A stretch of DNA of 64,000 bases. Source: Bimuria novae-zelandiae CBS 107.79 (lineage: Eukaryota > Ascomycota > Dothideomycetes > Pleosporales > Didymosphaeriaceae). How positions within the stretch are numbered: the first letter of the stretch is position 1; each line of letters begins with the position of its first letter. Both the position numbers and the translations under genes were made by a program. This document shows, in pieces, positions 48,670-59,812 of the stretch. Location: positions 2,099,252 through 2,163,251 of the forward strand of contig ML976657.1 of NCBI GenBank assembly GCA_010015655.1. The letters run 5' to 3'. Below the pieces are notes generated by a model. The model worked only from the letters and a program-made list of their open reading frames with translations. It had not been told where the DNA came from and made no database searches.

Positions 48670-51059
48670 GTATGGTCGTTCTCGCCTTGTTGCAAGGGAC
48701 GAATGTAGACCCTGGGTCGGTGTGAACCATCCTCGTGTGCGTCAATGTACATGACACACCCGAAACATTGGAGCGACAAACACTTTGCGATACGAAATTC
48801 GGCATCGGACTTTGCTGCTGCTGTTCACCACCACCACCTCCAGTCGTCCGGATGCTGATGGGCCAACCTCTGCCTATATAAACCGCTTTCCCACGCTCCA
48901 AGTTTTCTTCACACTACATTCCTCTTCGTATGCAGCGATCTAAAACAACGAGTTCTGGACCTATGTTCCTGGTCTTGCACTCTCCTCCTACTAAAAATTC
49001 CGGTATGAACTCGATGTGAGTGTGCTCATGCCCTTCTAAAATGAGATGATGCATCCTACCATGTGCCCCTTTGCTGGCATCCTTGAGTTACCAAAGATAC
49101 ACCCCACTGAATCATGTGCGTTTTCTGGAGGTTTTGTGCCCTGACATCTAATGCACTCAAGGTCTAAAAACGGAACGTGGAGCCTCCCATAAAGTGGAGA
49201 CTGGCTTCAGCATCTAAAGACATTTCTCAGAATTCATGCGTGTGGTTGTGGACGAAAAACTTCATCGTTCACCGCGTATGACTCTCGGTAGCTGGTGCAT
49301 TAAAGGGTCCGCATTTGGTCTTATGGCTAAGCGGCAGATGTTGAACGTGTAAACAGAAGTCAGAGTATCTCTGTGAGTGTGCTTTTCGGGTGTTGCTTTG
49401 GGCTCTACTGTGCACCAGCAGAGTCGACATCAAAACAGCAGAAGTGCAGATATGCGTGGTACATGGGGTGTTGTCTGCCTCTTTGGAACCGAGAGAAATT
49501 GTTTGTCGTAGATTCCTCACCGGAGGTGTCGAACGTGAATTGGTATAATGGCATATATCTGAAGTAGTACATCACTTGGACGACCGTTTCGAGTATGATG
49601 TCAGTCCAAAGGACAGACTTGAACGATTTCTCTATTAAACATAAAATGCTTTTATCTCACGAAATGTAAAGCACCGATTTCTTCACGCAAGTCTCTCATC
49701 CTGGAGAGTGCATCAGCAGGCCGTGAGTGCGCTTTCACTTCCATGAAGCACATAACCAGTCGTCCTATAATCAGCAGAGGCAAGGACATTTTGTTGGTAC
49801 TTCGATGGCCGGAGAAGTAGTAAATGAGAGGAACAGGGCGACGACGTCCACAAGGTGGTGACTGTGCCTTGCAACACCACACACAATAGGCCTTCGTTAG
49901 AGAAAGGGACTTCTTCACACGCACATGCCAACCACGGCCCCTCCCGTCTAGAACTCTACACCTTCCCTCCTAATCCCAGCAGCCAACACGCTTCCTACGC
50001 AACCTCGCATCACCACACCCACCCGTCCAGCCCCTACCTGCACGACCCTGCATCCACGCCCACACCCACAACCCCTCCTGCCCACCCATCCCAATCCCAT
50101 GTATCAATAGACAGCCCCGCCTAGAGTGAAGAAGGGCTTTGTCGATCCCACCCCACAAAATGCTTCGATGCGCCGCCCAGCCCCCGATCGCGCACTCCTC
50201 GCTCGCTGCCCGTTTTTGTTGAGACGCAAGGGGCTTGCGCAATAAACGTGCGCGGGCGCGCAGCGTCCATTAAGGATATCTGCCATGGAGGATGCCGTCT
50301 TTAGGAGGTGCGGAAGTGGAAATGGGTGGGCGCAACGTCAGTCGGCCCCTCGGTTCGAATCCCATTTGTCCAACCTAGACCTTATCATCCTGATTGGTCT
50401 GTTGGCGCCTTTTGAGGAAGGTACGAGATATGAGATGTACGTTTTTGCTGTGGCGCGTTGCCGAGAAGCGAAGAGGACATGTCCGCGGTAAAGAAAGCGA
50501 ATCACCTACTTTTGTGGGTATGGTTATGGCGCAATACGGCATTTGTGGATGCGACTCCACTATAAAATTGAGGTTCTGTTGAAGTCATGCTGAAATCAGA
50601 GCTCCACGCTGTGCTCCACACCTGGAATTTTCAGATGCACGAACGGTCAGGGTATGAAATCATAACGGCGTCTAGAATGTTGGGCACCCGGAATACGGGT
50701 GATGATCGTGCAAGGGTCTGCACATGCAACTTGGTAAGACACTTGGAATATATGGTTGGGTTGTGATCATGATGAATGTAGTAATGTTGCACAATTTGTT
50801 AGGCTAACCATGATGGTGCTCTCTACATACTCGCATGTATGCGGTTGGGTATCATAATGGGTGTTTTGAATTAAGACCGTCATTCCTGCAAAAACGCTCG
50901 ACACCGTAGCCTGCCACTCAACTCCGTATCGACGATAGGAACGTAGTGTAGTACATAGTCGTAACGTCGTGAAAATAACCAATTTACAAGTAGTCGTACA
51001 TACCGGATGTACGGTGAGGTTCGAAACAGTCAAACTGGGGTAGTTGTAGCCGACGTGGA
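48670..51059. other. Long intergenic region without a supported gene
   Basis: About 2.4 kb. A TATATAAAC sequence at 48,875 is followed by CT-rich sequence and an ATG at 48,930, but the frame there closes quickly with or without the nearby GTATGA donor. A pyrimidine-rich low-complexity tract spans 49,960-50,110. The GGTTCGAATCC at about 50,351 resembles a tRNA B box but has no tRNA around it. Confidence 0.45.
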
Positions 51060-51632
51060 TCAAGTCCAGGTCTTGCTCATACCGATGCCCATGTCAAGGT
51101 GCTCAGCGATTGATGAAGCGAACTCGCGGTCGACAGTTGAGCCGCTGGATCGACGACGTCGCTGCCTTCGTATTTGCTGCTCGGCGTCCATGAGACGTCC
51201 TTGTATCCACTGACGGTATTGGGAGTCGCTTCGCACGGACTCAGTGTTGAGCAGCTCGGTAAGCGTAGCCTTGATCTCCTTGTTGATCTCAAAGAGCTTG
51301 TGTGCATCTTCGAGATCTGATATGCTGTGTCGATGCCCAGCAGCGGACTGCTGCACAGGAATGGGATTTGATGTGTATTCTGGTTCTGCTGACCAGTTGG
51401 ACGACGAAGAGAAGGACGTTTGAGGAGAGGGGGCAGGTGATCGATGTTCGGGTGTTGAGGTGGCAATTGGAGCACCAAGAGACAGTCTACGGCCGATGAC
51501 CTCTTTTTGTGATGATAGAGCCATGTACTTTTGAATCGTATCACGCTAGCAAGCTGGTCAGATATAGTCCGTCGAGTTTGCTCTAAAGGTAATACTCACA
51601 TCACTCGAGGGAGACGTCGTGCTGGGCGGCAT
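51060..51632 (-). CDS. Small basic-tailed protein of unknown function
   Basis: Two exons: 51632-51600 and 51545-51060, giving 172 residues. The first exon MPPSTTSPSSD joins RDTIQKYMALSSQKEVIGRR through a 54-base GT-AG intron. The first 80 residues are Ser/Pro-rich. A likely helical part follows (ISDLEDAHKLFEINKEIKAT then LTELLNTESVRSDSQYRQWI), with a strongly basic run RRQRRRRSS and an ending EHLDMGIGMSKTWT. I recognise no family. The split N-terminus that splices cleanly in frame, plus the regular helix, argue for a real gene. Confidence 0.62.
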
Positions 51633-53168
51633 AATTGTTTTGATGGTGATGTTTTTTTGTAGGGAGAAACGGGAAGCTGCTCCTGGTTTGATATGCTCAG
51701 CCAAGTCGAGGATAATGAATCAAAGCGCTGCAGTGCGGGGAAGCTATCGTATTTGGTAGCTGGTGGTCTGACGGTGAGCACCAAAGCGTTTAGACTCCCA
51801 AGAAGCTGTAGGCCCGAATTGGTCGCGTTATTGGAAGTGCGGAGATCTGGCCGATAGGGCTCTTTGTGGTTGGTGGGGGTCCTCCCGGAAGCGTGCAGTT
51901 GGCTGATATCAGGAAAGGGTCTCGCGACAAAGTTCGAGCCTCAGGATATTTGTCGGACGGGTAAGACGATTCTTTGATAGAGCTTCCATGGTGGTCTCCA
52001 AGGGGCTTTTATCAGAGATCGAATGATGTGCATTCCACATTACCAAAGCGGCCATGACGTGAAAGTAAAATGGGCTCCGGGGCGTGGGACGGCTGAATCC
52101 GGTGGCACTTGCGCGGCACCTTTGGACAACGTTCCTGATCCTCACCCACGGGTCGCCTGTGTCGGCACAGTGCACGAAGCATGATTGGGTCACTGGGGCT
52201 GCTGTTGCGATCGGGCTGCTTTGCGGAAGCTTGCCAAGGCCCATTTCGTCACCTTCGCATCCTGCCGTGAGACAGCATCGCGATCGTGCCCCAAAAGCCC
52301 CTACATCAAGTTTTCCGTGCCTGAAGATCTTTTCAGCTTCTCGATAAGCTGCAGTACCTGCATGCATCGTGCGGAGGCAGGTGTCGCTACATGTTCCGCA
52401 TATTTTCGTTGATAAACCAGGCGTCTCCACCCCACCACAAAACATCGAGAAGTTTTCACGCTTGCGAAAATCCCATGTTGAGTGAGATCTGATTTCACAA
52501 TGACGTTGTTCCTGATGCAAGCTCTGTGGCCCCTGATCCACACGAAGATCAGTTTCAGTGGACAGCCGAGTGCCCGTGTCAGACCCCGACGTCACACTCG
52601 CTCGGAGCTCAGCAAATCGAACTTTGTGTGACTCCAATCGATCGAGCGCCTCATAGTTTGCTTCTTTCGGCAATAGAACGTGGCTTCTAGAGATCGCCCT
52701 TAGCTCGCGATGTGATTACTTCGCTACCGTCACCGCCACGCCTTGTTCGAGAAATTTAGAAACAGGTTTCTCATCAGCCTCTTTTACGTGGCTTTCTCAT
52801 CCCACATTGGGCATCCGTACGCTTTGTATAATTCTGGTTTAGCATCGTGGGCTTTATCGTGGCGTTGGTGGAATTTTGACGGCCGCCCGGGTACTGGGGA
52901 ATGGATACCTTGTTATCTATACAATGGATCGCCATTCACACCTTGTTAAGAACATTCTGGACGTCTTCCCAAGCCAAAAGAGTCTTGAAACCAAGTTCTA
53001 ATCTTCTGTATCCCGTGCGCTGCCGCATCACTCAGAGATTCCACTTGGGACAGTGGAACAGACATGCGGACGTCTCACTGGTTGATCCACTTCAAAACAA
53101 CAACTCAGACATGGTCTTGGTTGCCTATACTTCGATCGAACTCCAATACATTCTCGACTCACGTCACC
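51633..53168. other. Intergenic; one long but unsupported minus-strand frame
   Basis: A minus-strand frame at 51,909-52,673 is open for 254 codons but has no early ATG and no recognisable motif. It may be the remnant of an old gene or chance. No other gene is visible. Confidence 0.4.
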
Positions 53169-53838
53169 CTACTTCCCCCAGTCCAGGGGATGCTCTTGTC
53201 TTGGTCTTTTCGTTGCTGCCCAAGGTCTCTTGAGTTCCTTCGCAGCATACTCTACAAGCAGCCCATACGTCTGCGGATGTAACTTGCGTTGCACGCGCCG
53301 CACTTCATCCTCGAAGGGTTCCTCTATCTCTATGCCGTCATCAAGGAGCCTACCCAGCACCTCTGCATTGCGCTCTTGCAACGCGAGCAGTGCCAGGCTC
53401 TTACACATATGCCGCGCATGTCCTTCGCTCAGCCTGCCCAGTGCAGCTTGAATCTCATTCATATTGCCCTTCCGATAGGCAGCGAACACATCCTCGTAAG
53501 GCTTAGAATCTGGCAATGTGAGAAGCTTACGTCACACGCTGGGAAGTTGGCGTACCCTCCGGTTTCTTGTTTTCGTCTTCATACGTGATCCAGCAGTTCA
53601 GACTGAAGCCTAGCGGGTCTACGTCTTCCAGCTCATTTTGAATACACCAATCTGCTCCGTGGTGCACACCATCCTTAACCAGGTGTTTGAAAATGGCCCG
53701 AAAGTAGTCTGCCTCGGTGATTTCGCCTGACGGCTTTCTGTAGTACGCTTGGCGGTAGCATGGGTTGGGGGCTCTTGCGGGAAACGGACCTGCCCTACGT
53801 GACTGTTTTTTTATCGTTGTACAGGAGATCTTGATCAT
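53169..53838 (-). CDS. Hypothetical protein, possibly ankyrin-like
   Basis: Two exons: 53838-53556 and 53509-53169, joined through a 46-base intron (GTACGC...GCCAG) that restores the frame, giving 207 residues. The second exon contains DVFAAYRKGNMNEIQAALGR and LALLALQERNAEVLGRLLDD, whose helix pattern resembles ankyrin-like helical hairpins, but no clear ankyrin consensus is present. The first exon has TEADYFRAIFKHLVKDGVHH. I do not recognise the family. The true N-terminus may differ, since the first 25 residues are basic and look uncharacteristic. Confidence 0.5.
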
Positions 53839-54441
53839 TTATCGAGGGGGAATCAGCGCTGCGCCTTCAGGCTGCGCCACTTATCCGGGTGAGAGCTCAG
53901 GCGATGAAGATGCTCAGACTGTCAGATTGTCCAAAGCGGCGTGGGGGTCACGAGCTGCGAACGTCGACGGATAGCCCCACCACGCTTTTGGAACCTCTGG
54001 AAACCTCTACGCCATTCAGGGTGTAATTTTAGAGTACCGGAATGTCTAAGGTCATGGTGACAATGCAAGATTGTAGCTGGAGGTCGTTGCTGTACAACGT
54101 GTTGCATGCGAGACGAAAATGCCAGTGTCGTGGATTTCGTATCCGCAGCAAGCCCGCTGAGTCGCATCGTTCAAGCTGACATGTCACATGGGACGAACTG
54201 CTGGGCACTGACATATGGTTTGCCTTTGGGTGCTGTTCAATGCGAAGGCTCGTCTTATTTTAAATCTGTGATTCTTGGAACAGTCGACGCCAACAACATC
54301 TGTTGATATACATCTCCGAGATGATCTGGATACAATCCGCTATGTAGGTGCGATTTCAGGGTGTAAGTTAAGGAGATTGGCCTGTGTAACGTCAAAGATG
54401 ATGTTCGTGCTCGATCATGGTGACACTAGTTATGGTCTATT
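53839..54441. other. Boundary between gene-rich and AT-rich sequence
   Basis: Ordinary composition with only short frames. The piggyBac-like element starts at its right edge, after which AT content rises sharply (from about 54,530). Confidence 0.5.
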
Positions 54442-54499
54442 CCCCGCAGGGCCTGAATCTGCCGTACACGGGCCACATGTAAGTGGCCAATCGGATGAA
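54442..54499 (+). repeat. Left inverted end of the piggyBac-like element
   Basis: Matches the reverse complement of 57055-57112 closely: the first 31 bases are identical, and mismatches appear around CACATGTAAGT against AACATATGAAT. Confidence 0.82.
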
Positions 54500-55605
54500 C
54501 CCTCCGACTCTGCATGAAAACCAAATAATATAAGCTTATAGGGCAAATTTATATAGAGATTACATTCTTAGAGGTTTTAATATAGAATTACTTAATACTT
54601 AAACTTATTTTCGTGTTAACTTACTTAATTATTTAGTAACGTTATAGGTGCTCTTACTAGCACTTAGAGCATACTTCTAGCTTATATAAAAGTAACTTGT
54701 AGATAAAGTAGCTAAACAACGTCCTTAAAGTACGTCTATTACTTAAAGTTATCTTAAGAGGCATCCTTAAAGGCGCTAAGCTATTACTTTTACGCCTAGT
54801 TATAGTATAAATAGTATAAGTTTTTACCTCTATAAATAGCTTAATAGACTTATAGGCGCTCTCTTTAGTAATAATAACGTTATTAACTCTTATCTATTTC
54901 TTTAACCTATAGCAAAGGCTAGTGCCACGCTTAAAGAGCTACTTTATAAGCTTATATAGAAACTTCTTATAGCCTAATTATTTAGTATAGACGGCGGAGG
55001 AGTACAAGGAGAGTCTATACGCGTTATTAAGGCTTAAATTAAGTAAAAAGTAGAGTAGAGGTTATTAAGTATAATACTTAACCTGCTACGTAAAGTAATA
55101 GCTTCTATACTAATTAAATTAATTAACGTTGCTCTTATAGCAATTATAGTTATTAATTATTATAAGGATCCTAAGAAACTTTACAGCGTAATTACTAAAA
55201 GCCTCCTTAAAGACGTTTTTATTATTTTAGGCTAGCTTTAAGTATTAACGTAGCTTAATAATATATTGCGTTGCTAGGTAGCGATTATCGTTAGTTAACA
55301 AAGTATAACTCTATACTAAGACTTATTAAGAATAACGTTAGTACTTACGCTTAGTAACTATACTTATAAAAAGTATAACTTAACTATGTATCGGCGCAGG
55401 TCACTCAAAGGATCGATGTTGGCGTATCTCCTAGCAGAGGCATGTGGGAGTGCGTGTATAAGAATGTAGCCTCGAATGAATTAAGTGCCTATAGGCCTGG
55501 TACGAAAGGATACGGAAAAGGTACTGAACTACAAAGGCCCCAAGCTCCTCTAAATACACCTCTTCCCAGATGGCTAGCTAGCACATATCTGCCATAGGTT
55601 GACCG

Positions 55606-55690
55606 TCGGTCTGATGGATCCGAAATAGGTCCGAATCGGATCCGTAGTTCCCCATCGGTCTGATAGATCCGAAATTGGTCCGATACGGAT
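55606..55690 (+). repeat. Two imperfect copies of a ~36-bp motif
   Basis: TCGGTCTGATGGATCCGAAA and its partner TCGGTCTGATAGATCCGAAA start at 55606 and 55655; both continue into GGTCCGA and a second GGAT box. They lie in a GC-normal island inside the piggyBac-like relic. Confidence 0.75.
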
Positions 55691-55789
55691 GAGTGTCGGT
55701 TTTCGGATGATCTCGAATCCTGTCTTGACTGGCCAAGGGTTCTCGTGTCGACGAGCGATTGTTCCTGTTACAAACTATCTCTTTAAGCT

Positions 55790-56950
55790 ATCTTTAATAT
55801 TCTCTTTAACGCTAAGAGCGCCTAGTATGTCTCTTCTTACCTTATCTTACTTAAAAACTACGTCTTTATACGTATAAGATTGCTATTAAAGCGCTCCTTT
55901 AATAGCTTTTTACTAGCTAATCTACTATTATTTATTTTAACTTCTGCCTTAGCTATTATCTTAAAAAGCTCCTCTATTAAAGTTTTAGTTATCCTAACTA
56001 TCCTAGCACAGCCTACGCCTTTAGATCTTAAGTATTTAAGTATAGGGATAGTATTAAAGAGATTATTGTCCTAAATAATATAAAGATTTAGTAGAAAGCG
56101 TCGCTACTTAGTAGCGTTAATAGTAAGTATAAGACTAATAGGCACTAACTTAGTAGGCGTAAAGGACGTAGAAGCTTTATCTATAGGACTTAGTAAGTTA
56201 ATAGGCCCTTAGCTAGCACCTTTAGCATAAAATAACTAGTTTATTAGGTATCTATTATTAGCTAAACACTAGATTTTAAAGCCCTTTAGTATTAGCTTTA
56301 TTTTAATTATTATAATCTTACTAGCGTAGCTAGTAAATCTCGCAATTACCTTATTAACGTAAAGGTGCTTATTAGGCTTCTAATACTTAAAGCTGCGCTT
56401 ACGCAGAGTCTCCGACAACTCCCACACGCGTCTAAATGGTGAAGAGAACTTCTGCTCAACCTCAGCGCAATAGAGATATCTATCGAGCTGCTCCCATCGC
56501 TTTTGCGGCATATACTAACCTATCTTGTGCGTAGGCGCGTTCACATGGCCCGGCTGCCAATACTCCTTCAGTGACGGTTCGCGATGGACTCCCATATAGA
56601 CGATGATTGCAAAGTACGTGTACAACTCTGCCGGTAACGTCGGTTTCCAGTCTCTACAATATTCCTGCGAGGGCGCTTGCCGGAGCAACTTAGCGTGGCA
56701 ATTCGTATGGTGGGCGATACTATCGAGGACGTTAACGTTAAAAAATAACTTAAATAGGGAAATAGGATCCCCCGCGATACCTTTAGGTATCTCCGCCTTA
56801 CTAAAAATACGTAGGTTATTAATCTTAAGTAGTTACTAGTCGGGTGGCGGATCCTTTAGTAGATTAGGCAAAACACTAGCTTTTTTTAAATACTTTATAT
56901 ACCTAACGAAGTCAGTATTATTACTTAGCGTTATAGCACCTTTAGGCATA
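55790..56950 (-). pseudogene. piggyBac-type transposase relic
   Basis: Minus-strand reading gives TLPAELYTYFAIIVYMGVHR then EPSLKEYWQPGHVNAPTHKI, the N-terminal block of DDE_Tnp_1_7 transposases. RWEQLDRYLYCAEVEQKF follows, then KPNKHLYVNKVIARFTSYAS with a stop where Trp is expected. GFKI[stop]CLANNRYLIN[stop]LFYAKG matches the GFKxWxLAxxGY..xWxxxxxG region. DNNLFNTIPILKYLRSKGVG is the DNxF catalytic block with its Asp preserved. Stops replacing Trp (TGG to TAG) and Gln fit RIP. The C-terminal part cannot be followed past 55,790. Confidence 0.78.
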
Positions 56951-57054
56951 GTTATAGATAGTAGAGCTTTTAAAAAAGGTTTATTTTAGCTAGTAATTAA
57001 TAATTTTTAGGAATTGCTAACATCACGATGCAAGGTTTAGAGGTTTCGAACGCT

Positions 57055-57112
57055 TTCATCTAATTGGCCATTCATATGTTGCCCGTGTACGGCAGATTCA
57101 GGCCCTGCGGGG
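57055..57112 (-). repeat. Right inverted end of the piggyBac-like element
   Basis: Reverse complement of 54442-54499 with a few mismatches, several of the C/T or G/A type. Confidence 0.82.
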
Positions 57113-57479
57113 GATATGAAATATTTTACAATCGCCGAGGGCACGTAGCCTTGTGGAATTCCCCATTCGACGCATTGTCATTTTGATGCAGCGAATGGAC
57201 TGGAAAGTGGTGAGATCGCTGCTTGCAAGCAATGTGCGGAGCATGCCGAACAACCATGCGTTCTTATCGCACGGCGTGTCGGCAACGCTGGCTCACATGC
57301 ATCCTACCATGACCCAGCTACAGTTGCGTTTCATTGGGCTATCTCCTTCTAAACGATATTTTGATGGCTTAGACGCCCAAAGATCTGGAGGTTTGTGCCT
57401 TCAGAAATGGAGGCCTCTAAGCCAGCAATTCTTGGCACCGGAGGTTCTCAGCTCCGCAACTACCGTAGCTTGGCAGCTG
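57113..57479. other. Spacer between two transposon relics
   Basis: Normal GC content. An open plus-strand frame from 57,153 continues into the next element but shows no motif of its own. No gene called. Confidence 0.4.
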
Positions 57480-59340
57480 GCGCGCCGCGTCACCGAACGC
57501 GCCACCCCACCATGCAATACCCCAACTTCAATGCGCTGCATCTCCACCAATATAGACCCGATTACGGCCGCGATAGAAGCAATTAAATTATAGAGACTAA
57601 AAAAATCTTTTTTATATTAAAAAATTATAAAAGAATTTAGTATTATATAATTTATACTAACGCGCTAGTATAAGCGCTTTATTAGCTAGTAGTAGGTTCC
57701 TATATAATATAGCTAAAATATTACCTAATAGCAAGAATAAGAGCTTCTATAATATATTAAGCGCCTTACTAAACGTGGCCTTCCTTTTATATAGTAAATA
57801 ATATAGAGCTTTGCCTTTATAGTAGCAAAAAAAAACGTTAGCTTATTATAGGTTAATTGCTTTATTTAGCGTCACGCTAAATCCTTAATATTATAATAAA
57901 TAACTAGTATTAATAGTAATTATTACAAAGCTAATTCCCTAGCTAAATATAAGCTCTACTTCGACCTCCTATAGCAGAAGATAGAGCAGTATCAGATTAA
58001 GGCTCGAGATATCTATAATATAGACGAGAAAGGCATTCTACTTAGCATCACCTCCCACTTAAAGAGGATCTTTAATAGGCCTCTGTACGAGAGCAAGGCT
58101 GTAAGGCAAGCTATCTAGGATGGCAGCCGCGAGTGGATATCGCTCATAGCTTGTATATACGCCGACGGATCTGCCATAGATCTAGCTCTAATCTATTAGG
58201 CCACCTCTACAAACATACAATTAAGCTAGGTCAAGGATCTTAACCCTTAACACTATTAGATCTTTATTACTATATTTAAATTTAGCTAGTTAAGTAATTA
58301 GATAGGCCTTGCATAGCTTTAATAAGTGTTTAATTACTTTATAAAGTTAAAAGCTAGATAATTATATTAACTATTAATCCTTAATAGCTATAAATCTTAT
58401 ATTATTATAAATTTTATTAACTATTGCAATTATAATAGGATCCTTTTAGCTATTTATTTACCTTATTTAACCTATATATTGTAGCCTCTCGATGTCTACG
58501 TGTTTAAGCCTCTATTAATAGCGTATTTAAATAAGCTGTCAGCCTTCCTATAGAATAGCTAGGGGCTAGCCTCTATTGCTAAGAGAAACTTCTTTAGCCT
58601 ATTCTAAAAGGCCTAGGTTAGCACTATAAGGTAGCTATTAATCTTTTAGGCCTTTAAAGCTATAGGCATCTCCCTGCTAGATCTAATAATTATTTTTAAG
58701 TAATTTAATTAGACTATACCTCCTAATTAATAATTATAAGAGAGCTTAACCTTAATACTTAGTACTTTAAATTAGAGAAAGATTAACTAGCTACTAAAGG
58801 CTATTATTAATATAGGGGGTAGTAATAAGGCTAAGAAGCTAAGTTAAACTATATACTTAATTTTTATATAAAAGCAACTCCTAGAGCATAAAAAATAAAG
58901 GTCTATAGAAGGCTTTAATAATATAGAAAAAACTCTTAAAGTAAGGCAGGCCTCTACCTCTTAATTAGCTAGATAAGTATTATAGTAAGGCTATTTTTTA
59001 GTTACCCTATAGCGTATAGCGGGCACGTAATTATTAATATAAAAAAATACTAAAGTATAGTAACTATAGCTTTAAAAAAGTAAGTAAGTAGAAGCCTGTT
59101 AGGCTAGCTAGTAGCTTAAAATAAGACTACTTTAAGAAAGGCGTATTACTTAAGTAGCTACTAGAGATGCACGCGTAAAATAAAGGGCTAATAAGGCTAC
59201 TAAGTAATGCCTTAAGTAATAGGCTATTAAGATCCCAAAGAGATAGCTAATCCCTAAGGGGCTAAGGTTGGTTCTCGGGCAGGAGTACTGGTAGGATAAG
59301 AGAGGGTGGTAGTGATAGCTTGCGCGTGTCACTAGGGCGT
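57480..59340 (+). mobile_element. Second Fot1/pogo-type transposon relic
   Basis: The left end GCGCGCCGCGTCACCGAACG then CGCCACCCCACCA resembles the repeat of the 23,257 element without being identical, so this is a related family. A plus-strand transposase relic follows: IDPITAAIEAI at 57,548, IDEKGILLSITSHLKRIFNR (about 58,020), DGSREWISLIACIYADGSAI, then LILNSYKSYIIINFINYCNY with Asn at the expected Asp, and PLDVYVFKPLLIAYLNKLSA. INIGGSNKAKKLS marks the C-terminal region near 58,820. Stops are dense and AT content is extreme. No matching right inverted repeat was found, so the right border is approximate. Confidence 0.75.
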
Positions 59341-59812
59341 TAGTATTAAAGGTGTGTATAGCACAATTAAATTAACAAGGTTGCTTATTTAGATCTAAAT
59401 AATAAATTAATAAACAGGTTAAACACGAATGCCTTAAGGGTATTCGTGTGGGTTTATATATAAGAGGGGTAAACCTTACCGTCTATCTCTCTTTCTACTA
59501 TCCCTAGATTCCGATAGATGGTCGCGCCGTCCGTGGATGGTACACCTTCCACAATCTTGGCAGGATAGTATGTCTTGGCTAGATAGTACATCACGTGACC
59601 TCGGTTACGCGACCCCGCCGAGTGTCACTTTTACTAAGGCCCGTTAGTCCTCCGCGTTCTATACATGTTTAGATCCTAATATCACCTCCCCTTTTTTAGA
59701 TAGCGTCCTCGGTATCCTCGTTCCGCGCCCCCTGGCTACAGATACGGTCGTCGCATATAAATACTCGCGTAAGTCGCTGTTTTCGTGTTCTAGTCTTAAT
59801 GCCTTCCTAACT
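59341..59812. other. Possible LTR/promoter region beside the gypsy element
   Basis: It holds a near-palindrome CACGAAT...ATTCGTG at 59,424-59,448, a TATATATAAGAGGGG sequence at about 59,455, and CT-rich sequence after it. It could be the left LTR of the retroelement, but the second LTR is outside the window, so I cannot confirm the borders. Confidence 0.35.

Larger units (their letters stand above)
54442..57112 (-). mobile_element. piggyBac-like DNA transposon relic
   Basis: About 2.67 kb bounded by inverted ends of about 58 bp. The left end starts CCCCGCAGGGCCTGAATCTG; its reverse complement closes the right end, with only a few mismatches further in. The minus strand between them encodes pieces of a piggyBac-type transposase. 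Interior DNA is heavily AT-rich with TAG/TAA codons, apart from GC-normal islands near 55,390-55,780 and 56,400-56,740. I could not identify the flanking target duplication; TTAA is not seen at the ends. Confidence 0.72.

Noticed and set aside
49855..50124. Plus-strand frame rich in His, Pro, Ser and Thr
   Set aside because: Low-complexity pyrimidine-rich DNA gives such frames by chance; no start context, intron or motif supports it.
50340..50365. GGTTCGAATCC resembling a tRNA B box
   Set aside because: The bases around it do not form the T-arm stem, and no A box or acceptor stem fits upstream.
51909..52673. 254-codon minus-strand open frame
   Set aside because: It lacks an early ATG, and the translation has irregular composition without motifs. 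It could be a relic, but I cannot support a gene.
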